Positions 26,256 to 35,685 of a stretch of DNA of 46,920 nucleotides are shown here, in pieces. This DNA comes from Dyella sp. EPa41 (GTDB lineage: Bacteria; Pseudomonadota; Gammaproteobacteria; Xanthomonadales; Rhodanobacteraceae): assembly GCF_016586165.1 (NCBI RefSeq), contig NZ_BCPR01000037.1:1-46920 (forward strand), written 5' to 3'. Below the pieces are notes generated by a model that worked only from the letters and a program-made list of their open reading frames with translations, was not told where the DNA came from and searched no databases. Every line of letters starts with the position of its first letter. Position 1 is the first letter of the stretch. The translations under genes were made by a program, and so were the position numbers.

Positions 26256-27320
26256 TCAAAGCTTGATGTAACGGTGCCGGCGATCCATCACGTAGACGAT
26301 CGCCCACCACAGGGCGACAAACGCGACGGCGTACGCGAGCGAAGCGGCGTAGGGACCAGCGAGAGGGGTCACCCAGCTGGCAAAGGCATGCCGGTAGAGC
26401 GGCTCCTGGATACCCAGGGCCGGCATCAGTATCTGCATCAACTCGGAACCCGCGTAAGCCGCCACCGCGTTCACGCCGAAGCGACGGCCGATGGCCGGCC
26501 AACCGAGCCGGTCGACCAGTCCGTGGAACAGCGCCAGCGCGAGCATCGCCCAGCCGCCGGTCCACAGCACGAACGAAGAAGTCCACAGATTCTTGTTGAA
26601 CGGAAACACCAGCGACCATGCATAGCCCAGCGCGAGCATCACGGCGCCGGCGGCCAGCAGCGGCTTTATCCGTCCATCGCGCAGCCATTGCCCGGCGCGC
26701 AATCCCAGCAGGGTCGTCGCCAGCGACGGGAAGCTGCTGAGCAGGCCTTCCGGATCGTGGCCACGCCCGGTGGCCGGGTCGATCAGATAGACGAAGCGGC
26801 CGAAGACCGCGAAGTCCGTGCGGCTCACGATGTTGACGAACGGCTCCATGCTGCCGCCCGCCAGCAACAGCCCCCAATAGCCGAGCAGGATGGCGACGAT
26901 CGCTGCCCACTGCACGCGCGCCTGCGTGTAGATCGCGAACAGCGCCGCGCCCGCGAAACAGACGCCGATGCGCTGCAGTACGCCGGGAAAGCGCAGATGC
27001 GCCCATGGCAGCGCCCACCAGGCCAGCACGTTGATGGCCACGCCCAGCAACAGGATGCGCAAGGCGCGTTTCATCGCCGCCCGTGCGAGTACGCCCTTGT
27101 CTTCGCCGCGCTCCACGCGTGGAGCGATCGCCAGTGCGATCGACACGCCCACCACGAAGAGGAAGAACGGAAACACGAAGTCCGTCGGCGTGCAGCCGTT
27201 CCACCGCGCGTGTTCCAACGGCCAGTAGACATGCTCGCCATCGCCCGGATCGTTGACCAGGAGCATCAGCGCGACCGTGCAGCCACGCAGCGCATCCACC
27301 GAGGCCAGCCGCCGAAGCAT
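26256..27320 (-). CDS. nagX: NagX-like transmembrane acetyltransferase (HGSNAT family)
   Basis: 354 residues with about ten membrane segments. The N-terminal SVDALRGCTVALMLLVN and HARWNGCTPTDFVFPFFLFVVG match the heparan-alpha-glucosaminide N-acetyltransferase family; His37 in HARWNG aligns with the acetyl-carrying histidine of the human enzyme. Xanthomonas places such a protein (NagX) in its GlcNAc locus. A plausible role is moving acetyl groups from cytoplasmic acetyl-CoA onto glucosamine in the periplasm. The ATG at 27320 is 2 bp after the GH20 stop, so the genes are translationally coupled; an upstream start inside GH20 is rejected. It is the last gene of the minus-strand nag operon. Confidence 0.85.
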   Translation of the reverse strand: MLRRLASVDALRGCTVALMLLVNDPGDGEHVYWPLEHARWNGCTPTDFVFPFFLFVVGVSIALAIAPRVERGEDKGVLARAAMKRALRILLLGVAINVLAWWALPWAHLRFPGVLQRIGVCFAGAALFAIYTQARVQWAAIVAILLGYWGLLLAGGSMEPFVNIVSRTDFAVFGRFVYLIDPATGRGHDPEGLLSSFPSLATTLLGLRAGQWLRDGRIKPLLAAGAVMLALGYAWSLVFPFNKNLWTSSFVLWTGGWAMLALALFHGLVDRLGWPAIGRRFGVNAVAAYAGSELMQILMPALGIQEPLYRHAFASWVTPLAGPYAASLAYAVAFVALWWAIVYVMDRRHRYIKL

Positions 27321-27322
27321 GT

Positions 27323-29623
27323 TCACGGCGCCGCGCCCGCGGGCACCAGCGTGGCCGAGCCGATGCCATAAAGCGGGCCGGTGATCGGCGACGTGAACAC
27401 CAGGCACAGGTCATGCACGCCGGTCTGGGCGGCCAGGGCGCCCTTCAGCGTGAAGCTGTCGCTGCCGCCCACGGGCAGCGGCAGCGTCGCCAATGTCCTG
27501 CCCTTGCAGCTGTCCGCGCGCACGACCAGTTCACCCTGCGGCGTGCCGCCCTTGTGCGCAACCACCAGCTTCGCGTCGTGCGCCAACTGGTAATTGCGCG
27601 GCAGCCGCGCGGTCTCCACGCGAATGCCGGCGATGCCATCGAGCTTCGCGGCCGGATACACGCGGCAATTGTCGAACACATTGATGACGTAGCTCGGCTT
27701 CATGCTGGTGGCATCGGGCGTCGGCTGCACGCGCAGGCCGAAGTCGCTGCCCGGACAGTTGACCATCTCCGCGGTGCCGCGGGTGCGCAGCGACGGAAGA
27801 TCGAGTACGCGCTGGCGCGCTTGCGCCAACGGCGCGCCATCCGGCGCAAGCGCCACGGCTTTTACCGTGGTCGGCAGCTTCACCGCGAACGGCTTGGCGT
27901 AAACCGGCGAAGCAGCGGTGGGCGCGGTGCCGTCGGTCGTGTAGTGGAGCGCGCCGTAACCCGCCTGGTTGGACAAGCTCACGTTGGCCTCGCCGCTGGC
28001 GATGGAAGCATTGCGATCCACCTCGATGTTCGCCGCGAACGCGCTGTCGGCATAACCGATGTCCTGCGCGCGATAGCGTAAGAACTGCGCCGGCAAGCGG
28101 TCGAGGAAGCCATGCCAGTCGCGCACGGCCGCCGGCGACCATGCTGCTTCGGCAAGCGCGTCCAGGCGCGGGAACACCGCGTGCTCGACATGACGCATCG
28201 TGGGCATGTGTTCCGTCCACAGGTTCGCCTGCATGCCGAGCACATGCCTGGCCTGCGAAGCGTCCAGTTCCTTCGGCACCGCTTCGAAGCCGTAATAGCT
28301 TTCCAGTGTCATCGGCGGCATGCGGCCCGTGGTTTCGTCCTCGCGATCGCTCTGCATGTGGTCGAGGTAGAGCTGCGGCGCGGGCGACAGCACCACGTCA
28401 TGCCCCAGTTTCGCGGCACTGATGGCGCCTTGCGTGCCGCGCCAGGACATCACCGTCGCGCTGGGCGGCACGCCGCCTTCGAGGACTTCGTCCCAGCCGA
28501 CCAGGCGACGGCCATGCGCGGCGAGGTACCGGCCCATCCGCTCGATGAACCAGCTCTGCATCGCGTTCTCGTCCTTGAGCTTGAGTTCGCGCATGCGCGC
28601 CTGCACCGCGGCCGATGCCTGCCACTGGTCCTTGACGGCTTCGTCGCCGCCGACGTGGATGTAGGTCGACGGGAACAACGCCATCACTTCGTCCAGCACA
28701 TCCTCCAGGAAACGGATGGTGTGGTCGTCGACGTTGTAGAGATAAGGGTTGACGCCCCAGTCCACCGACACCGGCGGACGCTTGCCGGTGACACCAAGCT
28801 CCGGATACGACGCCACCGCCGCCTGCGCATGGCCGGGCATGTCGATCTCGGGCACCACCGTGATGTGGCGGTCCGCCGCGTAGGCGACGATGGCGCGGAT
28901 CTCGTCCTGCGTATAGAACCCGCCGTAGCGCCGCGGTTCGCCGTCCTGGCCGGCTCCCGGCGGCTTGCGCCACGCGCCGATGCGGGTCAGCTCGGGATAC
29001 TTCTTGATCTCGATGCGCCAACCCTGGTCATCGGTGAGATGCCAATGCAGCACGTTGAGCTTGTGCTGGGCCATCTGGTCGATGACGGTGCGCACCTCAT
29101 CCACCGTCCAGAAGTGGCGCGCGGAATCGAGCATGAAGCCACGCCAGTTGAAGCGCGGCTGATCGCGGATATGCACCGCGGGCACGCGTACGTCGCCCTC
29201 GCCATGTGCCGGCGTCATCAACTGCCATGCGGTCATGGCGCCGTAGAACAGCCCCGCCTCGTCGCGCGCCGTGATGACCATGCCCGTGGGCGTGACGTCC
29301 AACGCGTAGCCCTCCGCGCCGGCCACCGGCGCCGACGCATCGCGCTTCAAGACGATGGCCGCGCCGGTGGCGGCTGCCTGCTGCACCTTGAGGTCCAGGT
29401 GCCGCGTGCGCGTCATCAGCGAGGCGAGATAGTCGGCCGACCGCTTCGCCTGCGCATCGCCCGCATCCACCACGATCGGGGTTCGCGTGCCCACCGCAAA
29501 GCCATCGCCGGACCCGGAGACCTGTGCCGGCATCGGGATCACGTCGATGCTCGTACCGGCGCCATGGGCGAACGTGCCCAGGCTGGCCAGGGCAAGGCAA
29601 AGGGCGGTGCGGGCTATGCTCAT
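27323..29623 (-). CDS. Beta-N-acetylhexosaminidase, GH20
   Basis: 766 residues, exported (signal ends AHG, about residue 21). Domain order: GH20b-type N-domain (about 25-155), the catalytic (beta/alpha)8 barrel (about 157-500) with WHLTDDQGWR and the catalytic Asp327-Glu328 in HVGGDEAV, a small Fn3/chitobiase-C-like domain (about 535-620), and a C-terminal beta-sandwich of unknown type. It removes terminal beta-linked GlcNAc from chitooligosaccharides or glycans in the periplasm, feeding NagP. It starts 21 bp after the GH9 gene. The ribosome site is weak (GAGACG), so translation may depend on coupling to GH9. Confidence 0.93.
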   Translation of the reverse strand: MSIARTALCLALASLGTFAHGAGTSIDVIPMPAQVSGSGDGFAVGTRTPIVVDAGDAQAKRSADYLASLMTRTRHLDLKVQQAAATGAAIVLKRDASAPVAGAEGYALDVTPTGMVITARDEAGLFYGAMTAWQLMTPAHGEGDVRVPAVHIRDQPRFNWRGFMLDSARHFWTVDEVRTVIDQMAQHKLNVLHWHLTDDQGWRIEIKKYPELTRIGAWRKPPGAGQDGEPRRYGGFYTQDEIRAIVAYAADRHITVVPEIDMPGHAQAAVASYPELGVTGKRPPVSVDWGVNPYLYNVDDHTIRFLEDVLDEVMALFPSTYIHVGGDEAVKDQWQASAAVQARMRELKLKDENAMQSWFIERMGRYLAAHGRRLVGWDEVLEGGVPPSATVMSWRGTQGAISAAKLGHDVVLSPAPQLYLDHMQSDREDETTGRMPPMTLESYYGFEAVPKELDASQARHVLGMQANLWTEHMPTMRHVEHAVFPRLDALAEAAWSPAAVRDWHGFLDRLPAQFLRYRAQDIGYADSAFAANIEVDRNASIASGEANVSLSNQAGYGALHYTTDGTAPTAASPVYAKPFAVKLPTTVKAVALAPDGAPLAQARQRVLDLPSLRTRGTAEMVNCPGSDFGLRVQPTPDATSMKPSYVINVFDNCRVYPAAKLDGIAGIRVETARLPRNYQLAHDAKLVVAHKGGTPQGELVVRADSCKGRTLATLPLPVGGSDSFTLKGALAAQTGVHDLCLVFTSPITGPLYGIGSATLVPAGAAP

Positions 29624-29644
29624 CGGTCGTCTCGCGTCGTCACG

Positions 29645-31480
29645 TCAATCGTGGGGAAGGCTGATGGCAAACAGGTACCACGCATCGTGCGGCAGCCACT
29701 GCTCGGTCCATCGCCAGTCGTCGTCCTTGCCGGTCTGAGCGTACCCGAGGTCGAAGGCGATGCCTTCCTCGTCGTCCAGTCCCGAGGTGATGCCATTGAT
29801 GATCGCTCCCGGCGCATTGGTGTAGGCGTAGGAGTCGAAGAACATATAGGGTGCATTGCCGTGGCCGCTGCCCATCAGCATGCTGCTGTCATAAGGGTTG
29901 CGGCCGAGGATCCAGTGCAACTGGTTCCACGCGTAGGACTGCAGTTCGCCCTGGAACCCGGCGTCGCCCGCATACAGCGGAGCCGCCAGGCGTGCGGCGG
30001 CGGCAAGCGACGCTATGCGCGCGTTCTCGCCTTGCCACCACGGCGCAGCCTCGGTGTCGTGCGGAAAGAAGAAGGCGGTGCGCACCTTGCCATCGCCACC
30101 ACGCACGAGCTGGCGCGCGTAACCGAAGGGATTGGCCACGGCATTCGTCGTCGCCAGTTCGGCCCGCAGGGAGCGGCGCACGACGTCGCGCACCCTGGCC
30201 TGGTTGGCTGCATCCGCGATGGAGGCGTATTCGACCAGTGCGATCACCGGCATGCCGGCATCGGAAGGGTGGAAGAACGGGCGCACGCCATCGTCGGCTC
30301 GCCAGTAGTCGCGATGGCCGTCGTGGCTGACCAGCCTGGCCATCAGCCGCGCGGCGCGGCCGTCGGCCAGCCTGCGCCATGACGCATCGTGCGTGGCGCG
30401 ATAGAGCTCCACGGCGCCCAGCAATGCGCCATAGTCGTCGACGATGTTGTCCTTGCCGTCATTGGCCAGTTCGCTGTTGTGCGCGTCGAGGAAGCGGTAA
30501 GCCGATGCCGCCGCGCGCAGGTAGTCCTGCGCGGTGAAGTCGCCATCCACGCCCGTGCTCGCCGCCAGGGCGAGCGCGGCGATCGCCATGCCGCCTCCGG
30601 CGCGGAAACTCGCTTCGTACGCATGCGGCCCACGCGCCGGTTCATCCACGCGCTCGGTGTGGTCGCCGGGCTTGAGCTTGATCTGGGTGCGCCAGTTCGG
30701 ATCGCCGATGTGGCGATCCTGCGGCAGCTTGCCGGGGCCCGGTGCATCGATCGACTGATAGAACGAACCGTCGGGCCGCTTGTCGCGCACCAGGAAGTCG
30801 GCGCCGAACAACCCCTCGTCCAGCAGGCGGCGCTGGTACTCGCGGAAGTTCTTGTCGTGCCGTGCCTCGAGCTGTTGCCAGCTGCGCAACAGGCTCCATG
30901 CCACCAGCGGCAACTGCTGCGTGTTGAAGTAGCGGGTGGGATTCTGGTGCGACAGGTGGATGCCGTAGTCGCCGGTGGCGTCGTACCAGCCGCCACGAAG
31001 ATCGAGCGTGCCGGGCTGGCCGTCCGGCCGCGCAAGCTGGCGATCCGCCCGGTCCATCAGGCCGCTGGCGCGCTGGCCCTTGAAGTAGTAGATGACGTTG
31101 GAGAGCGTATGGCGCTCCAGCACGTTGTCCTGCACATCGAACGTCGACGATCGCGCCTGGCGGTCGCCCGCCTGCCATTCGACGTAGTAGCGACCCGGCG
31201 TCTTCAGGCCACTGAAGTCGGCGAGCGCGTAGCGGTCATCGCTCCATCGCGCGACCTGCACGGCCGGCGTCGTTTCGCCCTGCCAGGCGATCTTGCCGGT
31301 ATCGGCATCCACGATGCGAAAGCCTTGCTTCGAGGCATCCGGCAGGCCCTGTATGACGGCCTGCTTGGAGGCCAGCGTGTCGTAGCCCACCTGGTCGACC
31401 AGCACTTTCTGCCCGGATGCGCTGGCGGCGTCCGCGAGGAACGCCAGCAGTGCGATCGCGAGACGGCGACATTGCTTCAT
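29645..31480 (-). CDS. Glycoside hydrolase family 9, exo-beta-glucosaminidase/chitobiase type
   Basis: 611 residues, exported. An N-terminal Ig-like CelD_N domain (about 25-115) precedes the GH9 (alpha/alpha)6 barrel. The catalytic base region GGWYDATGDYG holds Asp167 and Asp171, and the acid Glu593 lies in WRWTEQWLPHD close to the C-terminus. Most GH9 enzymes are cellulases, but a branch in marine Vibrionaceae cleaves glucosamine-containing chitosan or chitin oligomers. The GlcNAc setting makes that reading more likely than cellulase. The ATG at 31480 has GAGGGG upstream and begins a clear signal peptide, so the upstream start at 31504 is not needed. A terminator separates it from the receptor gene. 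Confidence 0.82.
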   Translation of the reverse strand: MKQCRRLAIALLAFLADAASASGQKVLVDQVGYDTLASKQAVIQGLPDASKQGFRIVDADTGKIAWQGETTPAVQVARWSDDRYALADFSGLKTPGRYYVEWQAGDRQARSSTFDVQDNVLERHTLSNVIYYFKGQRASGLMDRADRQLARPDGQPGTLDLRGGWYDATGDYGIHLSHQNPTRYFNTQQLPLVAWSLLRSWQQLEARHDKNFREYQRRLLDEGLFGADFLVRDKRPDGSFYQSIDAPGPGKLPQDRHIGDPNWRTQIKLKPGDHTERVDEPARGPHAYEASFRAGGGMAIAALALAASTGVDGDFTAQDYLRAAASAYRFLDAHNSELANDGKDNIVDDYGALLGAVELYRATHDASWRRLADGRAARLMARLVSHDGHRDYWRADDGVRPFFHPSDAGMPVIALVEYASIADAANQARVRDVVRRSLRAELATTNAVANPFGYARQLVRGGDGKVRTAFFFPHDTEAAPWWQGENARIASLAAAARLAAPLYAGDAGFQGELQSYAWNQLHWILGRNPYDSSMLMGSGHGNAPYMFFDSYAYTNAPGAIINGITSGLDDEEGIAFDLGYAQTGKDDDWRWTEQWLPHDAWYLFAISLPHD

Positions 31481-31527
31481 GCCATCGACCCCTCGAGCTT
31501 GCATAACGGTGTTGCGGATCCCCGATG

Positions 31528-31559
31528 AAAAATCGGGCCCGGCAAAAGTGCCGGGCCCG
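31528..31559 (-). terminator. Intrinsic terminator behind the GlcNAc-locus TonB-dependent receptor
   Basis: Perfect 11-bp GC-rich stem (CGGGCCCGGCA with TGCCGGGCCCG) around a 4-nt loop, followed on the minus strand by ATTTTTC. It lies 22 bases after the receptor stop codon and upstream of the GH9 gene, so it should limit readthrough into the enzyme genes. Confidence 0.85.
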
Positions 31560-31581
31560 TTGGCGGGGAGGTAGCCTCAAA

Positions 31582-34356
31582 TCAGATCTTGAAGCGAAGG
31601 TTCAGGTAGTACTGGCGGCCGTTCACGTAGAACGCATACGGCTGCTTGCCGTAGTTCGGATTGACCGTGTAGTACTTGAGCTTCGGGTTGTTGAGGTTCA
31701 TCGCGTCCAGCGTGAGCGACATCCACGAAGTGATGTTGTAGCCGAACGACGCCGCCAGGTTGCCGATGCCCGCCTGGTAGAACGTGTCGGTACGGCTCAC
31801 GCCCGCGTAGAACGACGAGCGGTAGGTGTAGCTGATGCGGGCGTTGAACATCTGGTTTTCGAAGTAGCCCGAGACGTTGAACGTGTTCTTCGAGGTGCCC
31901 TGCAGCGGCTTGCCGTCCTCCGCCGAACCGCTGGCGAAGGTGTAGTTCGTCTGCACGCCGAAGTAGTCGCCGATCGGCTGGATGTAGTTCAGCTCGACGC
32001 CCTTCACGTGGCCGTTGACGTTGGTCGGCACGCTGACCTGGTACGTCGCGAACACGTCGTGGCCGGCGGTGTTGCTGGCCTGCTGGTCCTTGAACTGGAT
32101 GTTCTGGGTACCGAAGTTGATGTAGTCGCTCAGCTGCATGTTGTACACGCCGGCCGACACGAGGCCGCGCGGAGCGAAGTACCACTCCAGGCCGGCATCG
32201 AAGTTGGTCGAGATGAGCGGCTTCAGCTGCGGATTGCCGCCGCTGCCGGTGTGGGTCAGGTCATCCAGCGAGTACGAACCGGCCAGTGCCGAGTAGTCCG
32301 GGCGCGTCATCGTCTGCGACGCGGCGAAGCGGGCGATCACGTCATCCGTGATGTTGAACTTGAAGTTCGCGCTCGGCAGGAACTTGTCGTAGCTGTGGTT
32401 GTAGGTGTTGACGTAGTAGTTGCCGAACGCCGAACCGGTGATCGGGCCCGCCGTGGTGTAGGACGACACGGCGCTGGAGTTGTAGTTGATGTCTTCCTTC
32501 GTATAGACGTAGCGCAGGCCGATGTTGCCGCTCCAGCGGTCGCCGGCGAAGTTCGCCTGCGCGTAGGCCGCCGTGTCCTTCTCGTTGACCTTGTAGATGT
32601 TCTGCCAGTTGAAGCGCGCCACCGGGTCACGGTTGGCGTACTTGGCATCGAACGCGGCCAACGCACCCGGGCTGTAGTACCAGGCCGGGCCCGGGCCGGT
32701 CACGCCGAGGTCGCTGTTGAAGCTGCCCGGGTAGTTGGACCAGGTGGTCGGATAGTTGGCCGGGTTCTGCCAGTCGCCGGTCGGGCCCTGGCCGATGTCG
32801 GTCTTGTTCTCGCGGGTGTGGTCGGAATAGCGCACGCCGAAATCGAGCGTGCTGAGGTTGATCGGCGAGCTGTCCAGCGCCCATTCGCCGTCGAACTGGT
32901 AGAAATCTTCCTTGTCCTTGACGTGGATGTCCTGGTCGCCAAAGATCCAGCCGGCCGAGGGCATGATGCCCGACGGCGTGGTGTTGTCGCCGCCCACGGA
33001 CCAGTTGGTCGGCTGACCGGTACCGCGCATCGACCAACTGCCGCCGGCGTTGTTGGCGAAGCCCAGTTCGCTCACGTCCTGGTTATCGCTGTTGCCCTTG
33101 CCCTGGGTGGTGCCGATCTGGCCGGTAAAGGTCAGGTGATCGGTGGCGCGCCATTCGGCATCCAGCGTGGTGTACGCCGACGACGACGAAGCGCCCGGGC
33201 GTGAGATCTGGTCATACACGCCATACGGCGTGTCGGGCGTACCGGCCGGCGGCGGAGCGAACGTGGCATTGGTCAGCACGTTGCCCTGCACCTTGTAACC
33301 CGGCTGCAGGCCCAGGCCGCGCGAAACGAACTGGCTGGTCCACAACATGTAGTTGCGGTTGTAGTTGTCGGCCTCGAGCTTCGAGTAGAAGCTGTTGAGG
33401 TTCAAGGTCAGGTTGTCGAGCGGCTTCCATTCGATGTCCACCGTGCCGCCCTTGCGGGTACGGGTCTGGGTGAACAGGGTCTGGCCGATCAGGTTCGGGT
33501 AGTACTTGCCCGCCAGGTCCGGATGGGCGACGGCGATGGGGTCGGCGGCGCCGATCTGGTTGTAGCCGCCCACGATTTCCTGGCCGTCGCGCTGCAGGCT
33601 GCGCTTCTCGTAGAACGCCTGCGCCATCACGCCGAAGGTGTTGTCGTCGCTCTTCCAGTTGACCAGGCCGTTGAACTGCGGCTTGGTATCGCCCGGCAGG
33701 TCGGAATAGACGCCGCCGACGGCCGCCTGCGCGGTGAACGGCTGCGCGAACTCCAGTGGCTTGCGGGTGATGATGTCGACCGTACCGGCGCTGCCACCTT
33801 CCTGCAGCTTGGCTTCGGAAGACTTGTGCACGACCACTTCGCTGACGACTTCCGCCGGCAGCAGGCTATAGCTCACGCTGCGGCCCACGGTCTGCACCTG
33901 GCTCAGTACGAACCAGTCGCCGGTGCCGACGGTATGGCCGTTGACCAGGGTCTGGGTCATGCTCGGGTTGGTGCCACGCAGGCTGACGCGATCGTTCTCG
34001 TCGAAGCCGCCTTCGCTGGCGCTCGACGAGCTGATGTTGATGCCGGGCAGGCGCTGCAGCGTGTCGGCCACGTTCTTGGCCGGCAGCTTGCCGATGTCTT
34101 CGGCGGTGATCACTTCGACGTGCGAGTCGGCTGCCTTTTTCAGGTTCAGCGACTCGGCTTCCGAATCGCGGATACCGACGACGGTGACGGTACCCAGTTC
34201 CTTGGCCTTGTTCTTGTCGGCCGTGGTCTGGGCATTGTCCTGGCCGGAAGCGGCCGGGCCCGGCTGCGCCGGGGTGTTATCGGCAGCGTACACGGAGCCG
34301 GACAGACACAAGCCGGCGATGATGCTTGCTGCTAGCAGAGTCTTGCGGTTTGACAT
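31582..34356 (-). CDS. TonB-dependent receptor of the GlcNAc locus
   Basis: 924 residues. A signal peptide (residues 1-24, ends VYA) is followed by a Gln/Ala-rich linker, a TonB-box-like LGTVTVVGIRDS, a plug domain (EDIGKLPAKNVADTLQRLPGI, VSLRGTNPS) and a beta-barrel ending LRFKI with the usual terminal aromatic pattern. By position between glk and GH9/GH20/nagX it should import chitooligosaccharides or GlcNAc-containing glycans. The ATG at 34356 has a strong GGGGAGG site. It probably shares the operator-controlled promoter at 35559-35587 with glk; the 104-bp gap after glk could hold a second promoter that I cannot identify. Confidence 0.93.
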   Translation of the reverse strand: MSNRKTLLAASIIAGLCLSGSVYAADNTPAQPGPAASGQDNAQTTADKNKAKELGTVTVVGIRDSEAESLNLKKAADSHVEVITAEDIGKLPAKNVADTLQRLPGINISSSSASEGGFDENDRVSLRGTNPSMTQTLVNGHTVGTGDWFVLSQVQTVGRSVSYSLLPAEVVSEVVVHKSSEAKLQEGGSAGTVDIITRKPLEFAQPFTAQAAVGGVYSDLPGDTKPQFNGLVNWKSDDNTFGVMAQAFYEKRSLQRDGQEIVGGYNQIGAADPIAVAHPDLAGKYYPNLIGQTLFTQTRTRKGGTVDIEWKPLDNLTLNLNSFYSKLEADNYNRNYMLWTSQFVSRGLGLQPGYKVQGNVLTNATFAPPPAGTPDTPYGVYDQISRPGASSSSAYTTLDAEWRATDHLTFTGQIGTTQGKGNSDNQDVSELGFANNAGGSWSMRGTGQPTNWSVGGDNTTPSGIMPSAGWIFGDQDIHVKDKEDFYQFDGEWALDSSPINLSTLDFGVRYSDHTRENKTDIGQGPTGDWQNPANYPTTWSNYPGSFNSDLGVTGPGPAWYYSPGALAAFDAKYANRDPVARFNWQNIYKVNEKDTAAYAQANFAGDRWSGNIGLRYVYTKEDINYNSSAVSSYTTAGPITGSAFGNYYVNTYNHSYDKFLPSANFKFNITDDVIARFAASQTMTRPDYSALAGSYSLDDLTHTGSGGNPQLKPLISTNFDAGLEWYFAPRGLVSAGVYNMQLSDYINFGTQNIQFKDQQASNTAGHDVFATYQVSVPTNVNGHVKGVELNYIQPIGDYFGVQTNYTFASGSAEDGKPLQGTSKNTFNVSGYFENQMFNARISYTYRSSFYAGVSRTDTFYQAGIGNLAASFGYNITSWMSLTLDAMNLNNPKLKYYTVNPNYGKQPYAFYVNGRQYYLNLRFKI

Positions 34357-34460
34357 GGTTTCCTCCCCTCGAAGGCGTATCTGCAGCGGATGTATGTGGG
34401 TCGTCCGGCTGCGGCGTGGCTGTCTGGGCTTGCGCCCGGTTCAATGCAACGGTGAAGCGG

Positions 34461-35498
34461 TTACTGCGTTCTCCCCCGGTCGTGCTGGCCGTCCAGGTAC
34501 ATGCCGGCCGCGCCGATCACGCCGAGCTGGCCGTGTTCCATCAGTCGTACGGGAACTTGCTGCAGGAAAGGGCGCATCACGCCCTTGTTGAAAAAACGAT
34601 CGCGGAAACCGCTGGCCAGCAGCACGTCGCGGATTTGCGGCAGGATGCCGCCGGCGAGGAACACGCCGCCACGCGCGCCGTAGAGCAGCGCAAGATCGCC
34701 CACGAAGCTGCCCAGCAGGTTGCAGAACACATCCAGGGCTTCCACGGCCGCCGCGTCGCTGCGCGAGAGCGCGGCCTGCGTCACCTGGCTGGGCAGGGAA
34801 AGCACCGGCGCCTGGTCGCGCAGCACGCACAGCGCGCGGTACAGGTTGATCAGTCCAGGGCCTGACAAGGCGTGCTCGAACGACACGTGGGCACGTTCGC
34901 GCGAGAGATAACGGAGGATTTCGATCTCGCGCTCGTTGCCCGGCGCCAGCGCGATCTGTCCGGCTTCGGTGGGCAGCACCGTGGCGTGCGGCTTGCCCGG
35001 GAGCAACACCGCCGAACCCAACCCCGTGCCCGGACCCATCACCAGCACCGGACCCGCCACGTGCGGCGCCTCGGTTTCGATCACCGGCGTGGTGTCGGCG
35101 TGGCTCAGGAACTGCGTGGCATACGCCACCGCCTCGAAGTCGTTGATGACCGCGAGCTGGTTGATGCCGAGGCTGTCGCGGATATCGCGGATCGATACCG
35201 GCCACGGGAGGTTGTCGTTGACGATGGCGTCGCCCAGCACATAGCCCGCGCTGGCGACCGCGCAGGCGTCCACGTGCACGCTGCGATCGAGCTGGCTGAC
35301 GAAATCCTTCAGCACCGCCGTGAGGCTGGGCCAGTCGGCGCAGGCATAGCGGTGGTACTGCAGCACGGTCACCGGGCGGATGCCGTCCGGCTCCTGGCTG
35401 ACCAGCCCGATGCGCGCGTGCGTACCCCCGACGTCGGCCGCCAGAAACATGCCTTCCGCCGAAAACTCGCCCGTGCTGCGGCTTACCCCTTCGCCCAC
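34461..35498 (-). CDS. glk: Glucokinase-family hexose kinase, probably acting on GlcNAc
   Basis: 345 residues in the bacterial glucokinase (Glk) family, not the ROK form of E. coli NagK. It shows the phosphate motif DVGGTHARIG (from residue 22), the Asp-containing NDFEAVAYA and the adenosine-side MGPGTGLGSA. In Xanthomonas, glucokinase-like enzymes inside nag loci phosphorylate GlcNAc, and no other GlcNAc kinase is visible here although nagA and nagB-II need GlcNAc-6-phosphate. Hence a NagK role is inferred. The GTG start at 35498 has GAGGGGA eight bases upstream; an ATG at 35450 lacks that spacing. It is the first gene after the operator-promoter at 35559. Confidence 0.85.
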   Translation of the reverse strand: MGEGVSRSTGEFSAEGMFLAADVGGTHARIGLVSQEPDGIRPVTVLQYHRYACADWPSLTAVLKDFVSQLDRSVHVDACAVASAGYVLGDAIVNDNLPWPVSIRDIRDSLGINQLAVINDFEAVAYATQFLSHADTTPVIETEAPHVAGPVLVMGPGTGLGSAVLLPGKPHATVLPTEAGQIALAPGNEREIEILRYLSRERAHVSFEHALSGPGLINLYRALCVLRDQAPVLSLPSQVTQAALSRSDAAAVEALDVFCNLLGSFVGDLALLYGARGGVFLAGGILPQIRDVLLASGFRDRFFNKGVMRPFLQQVPVRLMEHGQLGVIGAAGMYLDGQHDRGRTQ

Positions 35499-35558
35499 TG
35501 CGATCCCCTCGTCATCCCTTCGTCACGTACTTGTGAAACGCGACCCGATTTTGGCCGG

Positions 35559-35587
35559 AGTCTGGTAACGACTGACAACGTTGTCAA
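35559..35587 (-). promoter_or_regulatory. glk/receptor operon promoter with embedded 14-bp operator
   Basis: Minus strand: TTGACA (35587-35582) and CAGACT (35564-35559) are spaced 17 bp. The perfect palindrome TGACAACGTTGTCA (35573-35586) covers most of the -35 box and half the spacer. A central CG in an even palindrome is typical of LacI-family operators, and the regulator encoded at 42641 is the natural candidate. Binding would block RNA polymerase. Confidence 0.7.
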
Positions 35588-35685
35588 CAGCCTGGTGCTT
35601 TTGGACGGGCAGATGCCGTGTTGCCACGCAGCAGGCACCATGGCCGCGGGGTTACAGGCATGCGCAGATGTCGTCGTAATTACCC

